Below are positions 24,401 to 32,177 of a DNA stretch of 64,000 nucleotides, piece after piece. The notes beneath the pieces were generated by a model. The model was not told the origin of the DNA and searched no databases. It saw only the letters and a program-made list of their open reading frames with translations. Every line of letters begins with the position of its first letter. Within the stretch, counting starts at the first letter, position 1. A program made the translations under genes and the position numbers. The stretch covers positions 1 through 64,000 of the forward strand of contig DATHBD010000012.1 in NCBI GenBank assembly GCA_035296325.1. Reading direction: 5' to 3'. The stretch is from DATHBD01 sp035296325 (GTDB taxonomy: Bacteria; Actinomycetota; Actinomycetes; Mycobacteriales; Micromonosporaceae).

Positions 24401-24987
24401 GCGCGAACGACGCGGAGGTCGCCGCCGTCCTCGCCGCCGGCCGGCGCAGCGGCTTCCACCGGCTGGAGTGGAGTGCGTTGAGCCACGCCGCGCTGTGCCT
24501 TGCGCTGCGCGGGCGCTACGAGCAGGCCGCCGCCCTGCTGCGGGAGCTTGTCACCGGGTGGCGGGCGGTGCGTGGCATCGCGAGCGGCGAGTGGCTGGAC
24601 AGCGCGGCGCACGCGGCCGCACTGTCCGGGCCGCGGGCCGCGGCGCCGCTGCGGGAGTTGCTCGACGAGGTCCCGCACGCGACGCCCTGGGTGAAGGCGG
24701 CCCGGCACACCGTCGAAGCCGCGATCGCCGCCGCCGAAGGCGACCGGGTCCGCGCTGGCCGACTGCACCTGGCTGCCGCCGCCCGGCACGCCGAGATCCC
24801 GAACGTGACGTCCCGGATGCTGGCGCTGGCCGCGGCGGCGCGGGTGCTTGGACCGGACCCGTCGGAGCCGACCCAGCCCTGGCGGGCGGAGCTCGCCGAG
24901 TTCGCCATCGCCGCCCGGGCACCCGGCTTGGCCGAGGTGGCCGGCATCGAACTGCCGCCGCAGCCGGCCACCACCGGCCGGCGCTGA
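21487..24987 (+). CDS. zinc-ribbon / class III adenylate cyclase / AAA ATPase / TPR giant signalling protein
   Basis: 1166 residues. Two zinc ribbons (CAQCG...CGGCG and CASCG...CTGCG) open the protein. A class III cyclase domain follows (about 55-240), with metal Asp residues in LFIDLIDF and IGDAVMALFG and transition-state Asn/Arg in GDVVNTASRL, so it looks catalytically competent. Next comes an AAA-type ATPase (Walker A GHAGIGKSRLV, Walker B LVFEDMHLAEE) and a long helical TPR region to the end. This is the architecture of actinobacterial LuxR/cyclase-type STAND proteins. ATG 21487 has GAGGAGG upstream at correct spacing. Confidence 0.9.
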   Translation: MCAQCGRPAGSDDRFCGGCGAALPATCASCGGPLAPDAAFCTGCGTARTGRATPGTPTTDDRRRISVLFIDLIDFTPYVERSDPELVRHLQTGYFAEARRVVSQYGGVVEKYIGDAVMALFGAPVATETDAVRCVRAGLQLQRALARHAAQTGGLRYRVGVATGEALVDLAAARDGGMAIVAGDVVNTASRLQSAAPPGGVLVCGQTYAATKDAIRYSEQAPVVLRGRSTPTEVWLALAPLHPTQPDRDPGHSPMVNRTHELGVLVNALHRALTDRIPQLVTVLGHAGIGKSRLVRELYRHDERHRDTPAIWRTGRCPPFGENVAYAALAEIVKAQAGILDTDSAETARERLDAALRAIVPSPEVARLADALGPLVGLPGSNLSPDDAESAWRRFVLAMAAHRPTVLVFEDMHLAEEAMLRFIELLGASARDVPLLLLCTARPQLVERDPGWGRSITGSLMIMVPPLRDREIATMYSHLLGQVAYPLEALGPLVELADGNPLYAHEYIRMLAERGALSRPNPVAAPELPMPESVHAVIANRVDLLDPVDRAVLQAAAVVGVQFWPGAVSAALGGQIDTVERALRRLEQRDLIHEEPLSTMAGQAEYRFGHILVRDVCYQRLPRTERVARHQRTADWLDRVAADRATDQAEVVAHHRYTAHEIARTLGIDAARYAAPAREALERAARRASALSAFETAARHAARALALCDDTVSTPERLRLELLIIEIEFHARGDGFLTDGGGERLTALAKRLTDAGEQSCAARAWTLLGKAAWLRADRLSAVSCLDRAVELFRDLPDTAEKADAYAELGRLHMLNADHDPALAAAGAAAAMAERLGLMDVLANARITVGVARYQAGDQAGVRELHGAYEFCRAHGLAALRRATQNLAYVIWEEGDWLGSDRILNGPAPGMPTGPNLTTGYSREAMRAGFEGDWDALVTAAEADLNTPSGEWDLQVRGQRAWIRLLRNEDDDRANDAEVAAVLAAGRRSGFHRLEWSALSHAALCLALRGRYEQAAALLRELVTGWRAVRGIASGEWLDSAAHAAALSGPRAAAPLRELLDEVPHATPWVKAARHTVEAAIAAAEGDRVRAGRLHLAAAARHAEIPNVTSRMLALAAAARVLGPDPSEPTQPWRAELAEFAIAARAPGLAEVAGIELPPQPATTGRR

Positions 24988-25025
24988 TCACGAGCGGCGC
25001 ACTCCGGCCGTGCGGAGCGCGAGCG

Positions 25026-25101
25026 CCGCAACACCCCAGGCCGCAACACCCCAGGCCGCAGCACCCCCGGGCCGCAGCAACGCAGGCCGCGACGCCTCAG
25101 G
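25026..25101. repeat. 15-bp tandem repeat at the end of the acyltransferase gene
   Basis: Five units of CCGCAACACCCCAGG-type sequence (25026, 25041, 25056, 25072, 25087; the first two identical, the third one base longer). It runs from intergenic DNA into the last codons of the acyltransferase, covering its stop codon at 25097-25099. Confidence 0.8.
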
Positions 25102-25936
25102 CCGCGACCGCCGCGGACGGCTCGGCCGGCGGGGGTTCCGGGGACTGCGGAGCGCCCGGCGGCCGTTGCGGACCCGGCTGCTCGACCGCGGCGCCGGTCG
25201 CGGCGCTGGTCGCGGCGGAACCGATCGGATCGCGGTGGCCCTGGGCGGACTTGACCTTCTGTGCGTACACGTCGATGTACTCGCGCCCGGACAGGACCAT
25301 CAGCTCGTACATGATCTCGTCCGTGACCGCCCGTTCGATGAACCGGTCGCCGGTCAGCCCGCCGTACCGGGCGAAGTCCAGCGGCGGGCCGAAGCGGATC
25401 CGGACCCGGCGGATCTTGGGCATCAGCTTCCCGGGCGGCTGGATCTCGTCGGTGTTGAGCATCGCCACCGGGATCACCGGTGCACCACTCTCCAGCGCCA
25501 ACCGTGCCACGCCGGTCTTCCCCCGGTACAGCCGGCCGTCGGGCGACCGGGTGCCCTCCGGGTAGATCCCGAACATGCCGCCGCCCCGCAGGATGGCGAG
25601 CCCGGCGTCGAGTGCCGCCTGGGCCGCCCGGCCACCGGACCGATCGATCGGAATCTGTCCGGTGCCGACGAAGAACATCCGGATCAATCGCCCCTTGAGG
25701 CCTGTACCGGTGAAGTACTCCGCCTTGGCCGGGAACGTGACCTTCTGCTTCACGACCAGCGGCATGAAGATCGAATCGGCGAACGACAGGTGATTGCTGG
25801 CGATGATGGCGGGGCCGTCATCCGGCACGTACTGCGCACCCTCGACCTGCGGGCGGAAGATCAACCTCAGCCAGGGGCCGAGGATGACGAACTTCAGCAG
25901 CCAGTACAGCACGCCCATCCTTCCGAAATCGGTCAT
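25097..25936 (-). CDS. 1-acyl-sn-glycerol-3-phosphate acyltransferase family protein
   Basis: A 279-residue PlsC-type acyltransferase with the catalytic ASNHLSFAD (HX4D), the substrate motif FPAKAEYF, GTGQIPIDRSGG and FGIYPEGTRSPDG. It transfers acyl groups to lysophosphatidate or a related lipid at the membrane. An N-terminal hydrophobic stretch (LYWLLKFVILGPWLRLIF) is the likely anchor. The end is a Pro/Ala-rich tail of about 40 residues. ATG 25936 gives the usual N-terminus. The place matches Rv2182c of M. tuberculosis. Confidence 0.9.
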   Translation of the reverse strand: MTDFGRMGVLYWLLKFVILGPWLRLIFRPQVEGAQYVPDDGPAIIASNHLSFADSIFMPLVVKQKVTFPAKAEYFTGTGLKGRLIRMFFVGTGQIPIDRSGGRAAQAALDAGLAILRGGGMFGIYPEGTRSPDGRLYRGKTGVARLALESGAPVIPVAMLNTDEIQPPGKLMPKIRRVRIRFGPPLDFARYGGLTGDRFIERAVTDEIMYELMVLSGREYIDVYAQKVKSAQGHRDPIGSAATSAATGAAVEQPGPQRPPGAPQSPEPPPAEPSAAVAA

Positions 25937-26090
25937 GGTGCGGTTCCGTGCGCACGGGATGAGCGTACGAACGTGCACGGCACACCACAACGCACTCCCG
26001 AAACCGACGCCTGGCGTGTCAGGATTTCGGGGCAGCGGTCTCCGCGACGTCCCAGTCGTCGCGACAACGATCGCAGAAGGGTGGGCGACC

Positions 26091-26954
26091 GTGGCTACCG
26101 GTGGAGCCCGACGCGGCCGGCGCGACAACGGGCTGGAGGCGGCGGCGTACGCGGTCGTCGGGGATGTCGATCCGAGGATCGGCGAGCATCTCCTCGATGT
26201 CCTCGGCGAGGGCGGCATCGCGGCATACCTTGAGCCGACCGCGGATCTGCACCCGATCACCCGGACCAGCACGCTGCCGGCGCGGCCGACCGACCGGCTC
26301 TACGCCGACCGCACCCAGATCAGCGAGGCCCGGGCCTACCTGTCCCAGCTGTCCGCCGATGCCGAGCGGGTGGGCACGGTGGTGGGTGGCGACGGGACCG
26401 GCGCGCCCCCGCCGGCGCGGGAGCCGGCCGACATCGACGCCGCCTGGGCCGACATCGTGGCCGGGTTCAAGGTCACCGTCGATCCCACCGCAGCGCCGTG
26501 GCCCGCCGCGGAGGGGGTGCCGGCGCCGTCCGAACCGACCGAACCGGAGCCCCGGCGCCCGTTTCCCCGCTGGCGCGGCCTGGAGAGCCAGGAGTTCCAG
26601 CGCCAGGAACGCGAGCGCGAGGAGTTCGAGCGCCGGCAGGCGGACGAGCCGTCGTTGCTGGACGGCCTGGACACCTTCGGCGCCTTCGGGCCCGCCGGGG
26701 CCGACGACGACGAGGGGTACCGTCCGCCGCCCCCACCTCCACTGCCGCGGATCTCCTCCACGGCGGTTGCGTCGCTGTGCGCCCTCGCCACCGGCATCCT
26801 GCTGCTGTTCTGGCCGTCGCTGCTGCCGCTCGGCCGGGACATGTCGATGTTCCTGGCCTTCGCCGCGTTGGTCGGCGGATTCGTCGGACTGGTCTGGCGG
26901 CTGCGGCCGGGCGACGAACCGGACGAGGACCCGGACGACGGCGCGGTGGTGTAG
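26091..26954 (+). CDS. DUF308-like C-terminally membrane-anchored protein, unknown
   Basis: 287 residues from the GTG at 26091, preceded by AGAAGGG. The N-terminal part (AAAYAVVGDVDPRIGEHLLDVLGEGGIAAYLEP) is a small conserved domain seen in actinobacterial proteins of unknown function. A charged helical stretch (residues about 160-190) and a Pro-rich linker follow, and the end has two membrane helices (VASLCALATGILLLFW and MFLAFAALVGGFVGLVW) with an acidic tail. It is convergent with the alpha/beta-hydrolase gene. No function is assigned. Confidence 0.7.
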   Translation: MATGGARRGRRDNGLEAAAYAVVGDVDPRIGEHLLDVLGEGGIAAYLEPTADLHPITRTSTLPARPTDRLYADRTQISEARAYLSQLSADAERVGTVVGGDGTGAPPPAREPADIDAAWADIVAGFKVTVDPTAAPWPAAEGVPAPSEPTEPEPRRPFPRWRGLESQEFQRQEREREEFERRQADEPSLLDGLDTFGAFGPAGADDDEGYRPPPPPPLPRISSTAVASLCALATGILLLFWPSLLPLGRDMSMFLAFAALVGGFVGLVWRLRPGDEPDEDPDDGAVV

Positions 26955-26967
26955 CGGTCCGGCCGGG

Positions 26968-27771
26968 CTAGGCGCAGGCCTTCTGCAGCCAGTCGAGGAT
27001 GGCCTCGATCGGCTCCCGCCACCGCGCGTCGAGCATGAGGTCGTGGCCCATGCCCGGAAACAGCAGCGGCGCACCACCGTAGCGGCGCGCCACCCGCTCC
27101 AATTCGGCCGGCGCCACCACCCGGTCGTCCGGACTGCCCAGCACCAGCACCGGTGGATCGCCGACCGGCGTCTCCGGCTCCTGGCGGCGCAGGAGTTGCC
27201 GCTGGGCCCGGCCGGACGCTCGGCCAAGGCGTGATTCGTACGACTTCGCCGTGGCGTCCGGCAGCTCGGCGCTGAACAGCTGGCCGCTGCGCAGTCGCAC
27301 CCCGCCACCGACCAGACCCGGCAGGGTGCCGCCGGGATTGCGCCGCAGCGCCGTCCACGCGGTCGCCACACCGCCGAATGCGGGAGCCACCAGCACCCCG
27401 GCCCGGGCGGGGTACCGGGCGAGCGCCATCGCGACCACCAGGCCCCCGGCGCCCGCACCGACCAGGACGCCGCGCCGGGGCAGGCCGGCCGCCACCTGCA
27501 CCACGTCATGCACGTATGCCCGCAGGTCCGCGTCCGGCGCCGGGCCGCTCCCGCCGTGCCCGCGCAGGCTCATCGCGAACGCCGGGAAGCCGCGCTCGGC
27601 CGCGTGCTCCAGCCAGTGCTCGGCGTAGGCCCACGCGCCGTGGCCGAACCCGGGTACGAACAGCACCGGCGGCAGCGTGGAGTCCTCGTCGGCGCGCGCG
27701 GAGAGGACCTCCCGGCGCACCGGGACCGGCGGGTCGGCCCACTCCTCGGGCCGCATCACCCTGGTCGTCAT
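26968..27771 (-). CDS. alpha/beta-hydrolase-fold protein lacking the Ser nucleophile
   Basis: A 267-residue protein with the alpha/beta-hydrolase order: oxyanion region VLFVPGFGHGAWAYAEHWLE, RGHGGSG, the nucleophile elbow LVGAGAGGLVVAMAL, the acid loop VLGSPDDRVVAP and the His loop FPGMGHDLMLD. The elbow is G-A-G-A-G: the residue that should be Ser is Gly107, while the acid and His remain. The fold is clear but ordinary esterase chemistry should be lost. ATG 27771 overlaps the stop of the flavin monooxygenase gene (ATGA), so the two are co-translated. Confidence 0.85.
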   Translation of the reverse strand: MTTRVMRPEEWADPPVPVRREVLSARADEDSTLPPVLFVPGFGHGAWAYAEHWLEHAAERGFPAFAMSLRGHGGSGPAPDADLRAYVHDVVQVAAGLPRRGVLVGAGAGGLVVAMALARYPARAGVLVAPAFGGVATAWTALRRNPGGTLPGLVGGGVRLRSGQLFSAELPDATAKSYESRLGRASGRAQRQLLRRQEPETPVGDPPVLVLGSPDDRVVAPAELERVARRYGGAPLLFPGMGHDLMLDARWREPIEAILDWLQKACA

Positions 27772-29180
27772 CGCCGATCTCCGCACTGCGCGGCCTCGAC
27801 CTGGTGCAGAGCCCGCTCCAGCGCCTCCAGGTACGACCACTGGCTCACCTCGGACCAGTGCCCGCTGCCCGCCTTCGGCCGCCCCGCAGTGGAGCGCTGC
27901 CCACCGTCCCCCGGCAGGCCCTCCCAGACCGCCCTGGCCGCGTCCGGCGCTGTCTGGAGCAGCCGCAGCCACTGCGCGATCAGCACGGTCTGCCAGTGCG
28001 CCACCGGGAACACCCCCGCATCGACCAGGCCGGCCACGGCCAGGGTGGGGCAGCCCGGTGCGAACATCTCCAGAGCCAGCCGAGGCCGACCCTCCCCATC
28101 GACACCGAGCAGCTCCGCCGGCACGAACTCGAAGCGGGGCAGGTACCCGGTGGCCAGCAGGACCAGATCCGGCTCCACGCTGCGGCCGTCCGTGAAGACC
28201 ACGGCGTTGCCCTCGAAGCGCGCCACGTCCGGCACGGGCGTGATGGCCCCGTGCCCGACGTAGTACACCAGGTGGCTGTTGACGACGGGGGGCCTCTCGT
28301 ACACGTGGTGATCGGGTTGTGCCAGACCGAACCGGGTCAGGTCGCCGACGACGAATCGCAGCATCTGCCGGGCCAGCCACCGCCGCAGGCGCAGCGGCAG
28401 GCGCAGCGCCCGCAGACGGTTGTTGAGCTGGTCGACCGGGCGGCCGAGGACGTACTTGGGGACGTGCCAGGCCCCCCGCCGGGTCGAGTGCCAGCACATC
28501 GCGGCCTGCTGGGCGGCATCGACCGCGAGGTCGCATCCGGTGTTGCCGCCGCCGACGACCAGGACCTTGCGGCCCCGCAGAAGCTGTGCGTCCTTGTACG
28601 CGCTGGCGTGCAGCACGGTGCCGCGGTACTCGTCGAGACCTTCGTACGCTGGCATCCGGGGTGACCAGTTGTGCCCGTTCGCCGCGATCACCGCCGTGTA
28701 GCGCATGGTGCGCGGCGACCCGCCGCGCGATCCGCGGATGGTGACGTCCCAGCGGGGTGGGCCGCCTCCGGGGCGCTCCACCGGCGCGAGCCGCACCACC
28801 TCGGTGCCGAACCAGATGTCGTCGCGGAGCGCGAAGTGATCGGCATAGCGCTCGAAGTAGCTGAGCAGCTGTGCGTGGTGCGGGTAGTCCGGCCAGGAGT
28901 CGGGCATCGGGAAGTCGGGGAACTGGGTGGTCGGCCGGGACGAGATCAGGTGCGTACTTGCGTAGACCGGGCTGCGGTTGTGCCGCCAGTTCCAGGCCCC
29001 GCCGACGCTGGTCTCGCGCTCGTAGCAGTCCACGCCGAAGCCGGCCTCGCGAAGGTTCTTGATGGCGGCGAGCCCGCTACCCCCGGCGCCGATCACGCAG
29101 ACGGTATCCCCGCGGTCGTAGACGGAGTCCTCCTCGCGTAACCGCGTCGCCGCCGCGGCACTCCCGCTCTCGTCACTCAC
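27768..29180 (-). CDS. flavin-containing monooxygenase
   Basis: 470 residues with the FAD-binding VCVIGAGGSGLAAIKNL, the NADPH-binding VLVVGGGNTGCDLAV and the FMO-type fingerprint EYRGTVLHASAYKD between them. The substrate is unknown; relatives oxidise heteroatoms or perform Baeyer-Villiger insertions. LVLLATGYLPRFEF is the usual C-terminal ATG-type motif. It is the first gene of a two-gene operon with an alpha/beta-hydrolase-fold protein. Such pairs often oxidise a ketone to an ester and then hydrolyse it, but the partner here lacks its nucleophile. Confidence 0.9.
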   Translation of the reverse strand: MSDESGSAAAATRLREEDSVYDRGDTVCVIGAGGSGLAAIKNLREAGFGVDCYERETSVGGAWNWRHNRSPVYASTHLISSRPTTQFPDFPMPDSWPDYPHHAQLLSYFERYADHFALRDDIWFGTEVVRLAPVERPGGGPPRWDVTIRGSRGGSPRTMRYTAVIAANGHNWSPRMPAYEGLDEYRGTVLHASAYKDAQLLRGRKVLVVGGGNTGCDLAVDAAQQAAMCWHSTRRGAWHVPKYVLGRPVDQLNNRLRALRLPLRLRRWLARQMLRFVVGDLTRFGLAQPDHHVYERPPVVNSHLVYYVGHGAITPVPDVARFEGNAVVFTDGRSVEPDLVLLATGYLPRFEFVPAELLGVDGEGRPRLALEMFAPGCPTLAVAGLVDAGVFPVAHWQTVLIAQWLRLLQTAPDAARAVWEGLPGDGGQRSTAGRPKAGSGHWSEVSQWSYLEALERALHQVEAAQCGDRR

Positions 29181-29302
29181 CGCACACTCCCTGTTTCCCG
29201 CCTAAGCCAGGGATCCTTGTCGCGTCCGGCACGTCTGTCCACCCTCCGGCCGGACGAGCAGCGCCTACCGCGGATCACCCCGGCCGATCAGGCCGGGAGG
29301 GC

Positions 29303-30001
29303 TCAGGGGGTCGCCGGGAGGATCAGGTCGGCGACGACCGGGAGGTGGTCGCTCGCCGCGCGCGCCTGCGGGCCGTCCACCACCCGGTAGTCGACGACCT
29401 TCCAGCGGGGGTCGCACATGATCACGTCGAGGCGGCGCTGCGGGTCGCGGCTGGGGAAGGTGGCGGCGTCCGGGGCACCGCCGGCCACCGCCGCGTCCAC
29501 CAGGCCCGCGGCGACGCTGTGCCAGGCGGTCCCGTCCGGAGTTTCGTTGAGGTCTCCGCCGAATACGAGCGGCTCCTCGACCTCGGCCAACTGCCCCGCG
29601 AGCAGCCGGGCCTGCCGGACCCGCTCCTCGGGATCGGTGGAGAGGTGCGAGCCGGCGACGACGAACGGGGTACGGCCCACGACGCAGCGCACGAACACCG
29701 AACCGCGCAGGTGGCGCCCGGGTGTCAGCGGATACCGCCGGCAGTCCGCCGCCACCGGCCGGACCCGGAAGCCGGTCAGCACCAGGTTGCCCAGGGACGG
29801 CAGGCCGCCCGCGGCGACCAGCAGGTCCGTGTTGCGGGCCAGTTGCGCGCACCGCTGGCGCCACCGGAACCGCCGGGGCGCCTCCTGGATGATCGCGATA
29901 TCCGGCGCCAGGTCGCGCACCAACGCGCCCAGCGCCGCGAGGTCGTCGCGCTGGCCGTGCACGTTGTACGACAGCACGCGCAGCCGCAACTCGTCCGCCA
30001 T
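29303..30001 (-). CDS. endonuclease/exonuclease/phosphatase-family protein
   Basis: A 232-residue EEP-fold hydrolase: LRVLSYNVHGQRDD (Asn), IAIIQEAPRRF (metal Glu), VVAGSHLST (His), LVFGGDLNETPDG (Asp and Asn) and ASDHLPVVADL (C-terminal Asp-His) give the full active site of the metal-dependent phosphodiesterase superfamily. There is no signal peptide, so it acts in the cytoplasm. Substrate unknown: DNA, phosphoinositide or sphingomyelin-type are all possible. It lies 18 bp after the glucokinase gene. Confidence 0.85.
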   Translation of the reverse strand: MADELRLRVLSYNVHGQRDDLAALGALVRDLAPDIAIIQEAPRRFRWRQRCAQLARNTDLLVAAGGLPSLGNLVLTGFRVRPVAADCRRYPLTPGRHLRGSVFVRCVVGRTPFVVAGSHLSTDPEERVRQARLLAGQLAEVEEPLVFGGDLNETPDGTAWHSVAAGLVDAAVAGGAPDAATFPSRDPQRRLDVIMCDPRWKVVDYRVVDGPQARAASDHLPVVADLILPATP

Positions 30002-30019
30002 GTTCTCTCCCGAGGGGTG

Positions 30020-30967
30020 TCAGCGCCGCCTGGCGAGATCCGCGGCGCCGACGACACCGGCCAGGTTACCCAGCAGCGCACCGCGGATCTCGGCCACCGG
30101 CAGCCGGCCGCGCTGCTGCAGCGCCGCGAGGTACGAGGCGTGGGCCGGGCGCATCAGCAGCTCACCGGCGTGCACCACGCCCCCGCCGACGACCACCACC
30201 TCGGGGTCGAGGATCTGCACGATGTCCGCCATCGCCACGCCGAGCCACTGCCCCACCTGGTCGAACGCGGACCGGGCCGCCCGGTCGCCGGAGCGCGCGG
30301 CCGTGGTCACCAGCGGCCCGGTGATGTCGTCGATGACGCCGCCGGCGAGGGCCAGCAGATCGGTGGCGGCACCGGGGTCGGCCTTGGCCGCCTCCCGCGC
30401 AAACCGGACCAGGGCGCTGCCGCTGGCGTACTGCTCCAGGCAGCCCTGCCGCCCACATCCGCACGGGTGGCCCCCGGGAACCATGTTGGCGTGCCCGAGC
30501 TCGGCGGCGATGCCGTGGGCGCCGCGCACCACCGCGCCGCCGAGCACGATGCCGCCGCCGATCCCGGTGCCCACCGTGAAGAGCACCATCGAGTGCCTCG
30601 CGTCGCGGGCGGCACCGAACTGGAACTCGGCCCACGCCGCCGCGTTGGCGTCGTTCTCGACCACCACGGGCAGCCCGACGCGCGCCGCGATCTTGTCTCG
30701 CAGCGGCTCGTTTCGCCAGGCCAGGTTGGGCGCGAAGAGCACCGTCGCGCGGGCCGCGTCGATCCACCCGGCCGCGCCGATCCCGACCGCCTCGACCGGG
30801 TACGCCGCGCCGAGCTCCTCGATGACCTCGATGATCCGGTCCAGGGTTCGGGCGGGGCTGTCGGCCGGCGTGTCCCGCCGGGTCTGGGCCACCACGTCGC
30901 CTGCCGAGTCCACCACGCCGCCGAGCACCTTCGTGCCGCCGATGTCGACCCCGATGGTCAGCGCCAC
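30020..30967 (-). CDS. glk: ROK-family glucokinase
   Basis: 315 residues from the GTG at 30967. IGVDIGGTKVLGGVVD is the phosphate-1 motif, VVENDANAAAWAEFQFGAAR the sugar-binding segment, TVGTGIGGGIVLGG phosphate-2, and CGCGRQGCLEQYASG the ROK zinc motif. The sequence resembles Streptomyces GlkA, which phosphorylates glucose and takes part in carbon catabolite control; in S. coelicolor glkA lies in a comparable neighbourhood. It is leftward and followed by the EEP-fold gene. Confidence 0.92.
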   Translation of the reverse strand: MALTIGVDIGGTKVLGGVVDSAGDVVAQTRRDTPADSPARTLDRIIEVIEELGAAYPVEAVGIGAAGWIDAARATVLFAPNLAWRNEPLRDKIAARVGLPVVVENDANAAAWAEFQFGAARDARHSMVLFTVGTGIGGGIVLGGAVVRGAHGIAAELGHANMVPGGHPCGCGRQGCLEQYASGSALVRFAREAAKADPGAATDLLALAGGVIDDITGPLVTTAARSGDRAARSAFDQVGQWLGVAMADIVQILDPEVVVVGGGVVHAGELLMRPAHASYLAALQQRGRLPVAEIRGALLGNLAGVVGAADLARRR

Positions 30968-31004
30968 CGCGACCCGCCCCCTCCGCCTTGTACCGACTCC
31001 GCGC

Positions 31005-31562
31005 TCACGCTCCGACCGCGGCGCCGTCCTCCGCACCAGCCGACCGCGTCGTCTGCCGCACCGCCTTGGCGAGAGGCGTCGGAACCGGGTCCGGCGCGGG
31101 GCTCGGTGGAGTCTGCGGTGTGGTGGACGTGCGGGTGGCAGCCTGCCACGGATCGGGCTCGGCGTCATCTTGACCCCGGCCGAAGTCCACGTGCCGGCCA
31201 TCCGCGGCCCCGGCGGAAGGCTCCGGCGGAGCGCCGGGCGGCGCTTCGGGCGGCGCTTCGGGCGGCCCGCTGGGCGGCGCTTCGCCCGGCCCGCCGGGCG
31301 GCGTACCGAACGCGCGCAGCACCGCCGCGAACCCGGTGGCCAGGTCACCGAATCCGGTCGCCAGCCGCTCGGCGAACTCAGGACTCGGATCGCGCATCGT
31401 GGTGATCGCGCGGCACACCGGGCAGACACAGCACTCGGCCGCGCCGGTGGCGAAGCCGGCGGTACTGCGCGCCGCCACCGACGCCGCGGCGAGCGCCGCG
31501 GCCACGAGCCGCTCAGCCTCCTCGCGCGGCGAGCCGGGCCCGGCCGGTCGATCCGCGCTCAC
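31005..31562 (-). CDS. DUF5304-like Cys-containing, Pro-rich protein
   Basis: 185 residues from the GTG at 31562, which overlaps the stop of the SRPBCC gene (GTGA). The first 90 residues form a conserved helical domain with AAECCVCPVCRAITTMRDPSPEFAERLA, a CC-x-C-x2-C cluster that could bind metal. The second half is low-complexity Pro/Glu/Ala, partly encoded by a 12-bp repeat (31236-31302). Actinobacteria keep this gene next to the Rv2185c-type SRPBCC protein. Function unknown. Confidence 0.7.
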   Translation of the reverse strand: MSADRPAGPGSPREEAERLVAAALAAASVAARSTAGFATGAAECCVCPVCRAITTMRDPSPEFAERLATGFGDLATGFAAVLRAFGTPPGGPGEAPPSGPPEAPPEAPPGAPPEPSAGAADGRHVDFGRGQDDAEPDPWQAATRTSTTPQTPPSPAPDPVPTPLAKAVRQTTRSAGAEDGAAVGA

Positions 31563-32008
31563 GAGGACAGCGTTTCGACCCGGCGCTTGAGTTCTTTCAG
31601 CGCGGTGTCCATGATCTTCTTTTCCGCCTTGCGCTTGAGCATGCCCAGCATCGGTATGGCCAGCTCGACCGCGAGGGTGTACGTGACGGTCGCGGTGCCG
31701 TCCGGGTTGGCCACGATGTCGTACGAGCCCTGCTGGGAGCGCTGCATCTTCGACGGCTCGGCGAGCTGCCACGCGATCCGGCTCAGGTCCTCGGTGTACT
31801 CGTACCGCAGCACGTACTCGTCGACCAGCGGCCCGGCGTCGAGGGCGAACCGGACCTGGCTGGCGTAGCCGTCCTCGTACTCCTCCTCCACGGTCACGCT
31901 CTTCACCGCGGACACCCATTGCGGGTACAGCGCGAAGTCGCTGACGACCCGGGCGACCCGCTCGGTCGTCGCCCCGATCACGATCGACTGGGTGGACGTG
32001 TCGGTCAT
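31559..32008 (-). CDS. SRPBCC (polyketide cyclase/START-fold) protein, Rv2185c-like
   Basis: A 149-residue START-fold protein (TQSIVIGATTERVARVVSDFALYPQWVSAVKSVTV at the N-terminus, LKRKAEKKIMDTALKELKRRVE at the end). The fold makes a hydrophobic pocket for lipids or polyketides. The gene is divergent from fadD15, as Rv2185c is from its neighbourhood in M. tuberculosis, which suggests a link to acyl lipids, but no ligand is known. ATG 32008 gives the full domain. Confidence 0.85.
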   Translation of the reverse strand: MTDTSTQSIVIGATTERVARVVSDFALYPQWVSAVKSVTVEEEYEDGYASQVRFALDAGPLVDEYVLRYEYTEDLSRIAWQLAEPSKMQRSQQGSYDIVANPDGTATVTYTLAVELAIPMLGMLKRKAEKKIMDTALKELKRRVETLSS

Positions 32009-32177
32009 GCGTGGCAGGTTACCTCCGGAGCGCACCGCGGTAGCCGGCGGCTCGCCGCGTGGTTGAACGGAGTGCCGCAGGCCGGAGGCATATCCTTGGA
32101 CACCGAGCTTGCTCGCGGAGAGTCGGTTTCGGCATACGCTGCGGTGCCGGGGCAGGGCATCAGGACAAGGAGTCGAC

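Noticed and set aside
22800..25565. A second long plus-strand frame overlapping the cyclase gene
   Set aside because: The composition is typical of a frame shadow (Arg, Gly, Pro, Ala), with no SD; the real frame has cyclase and ATPase motifs.
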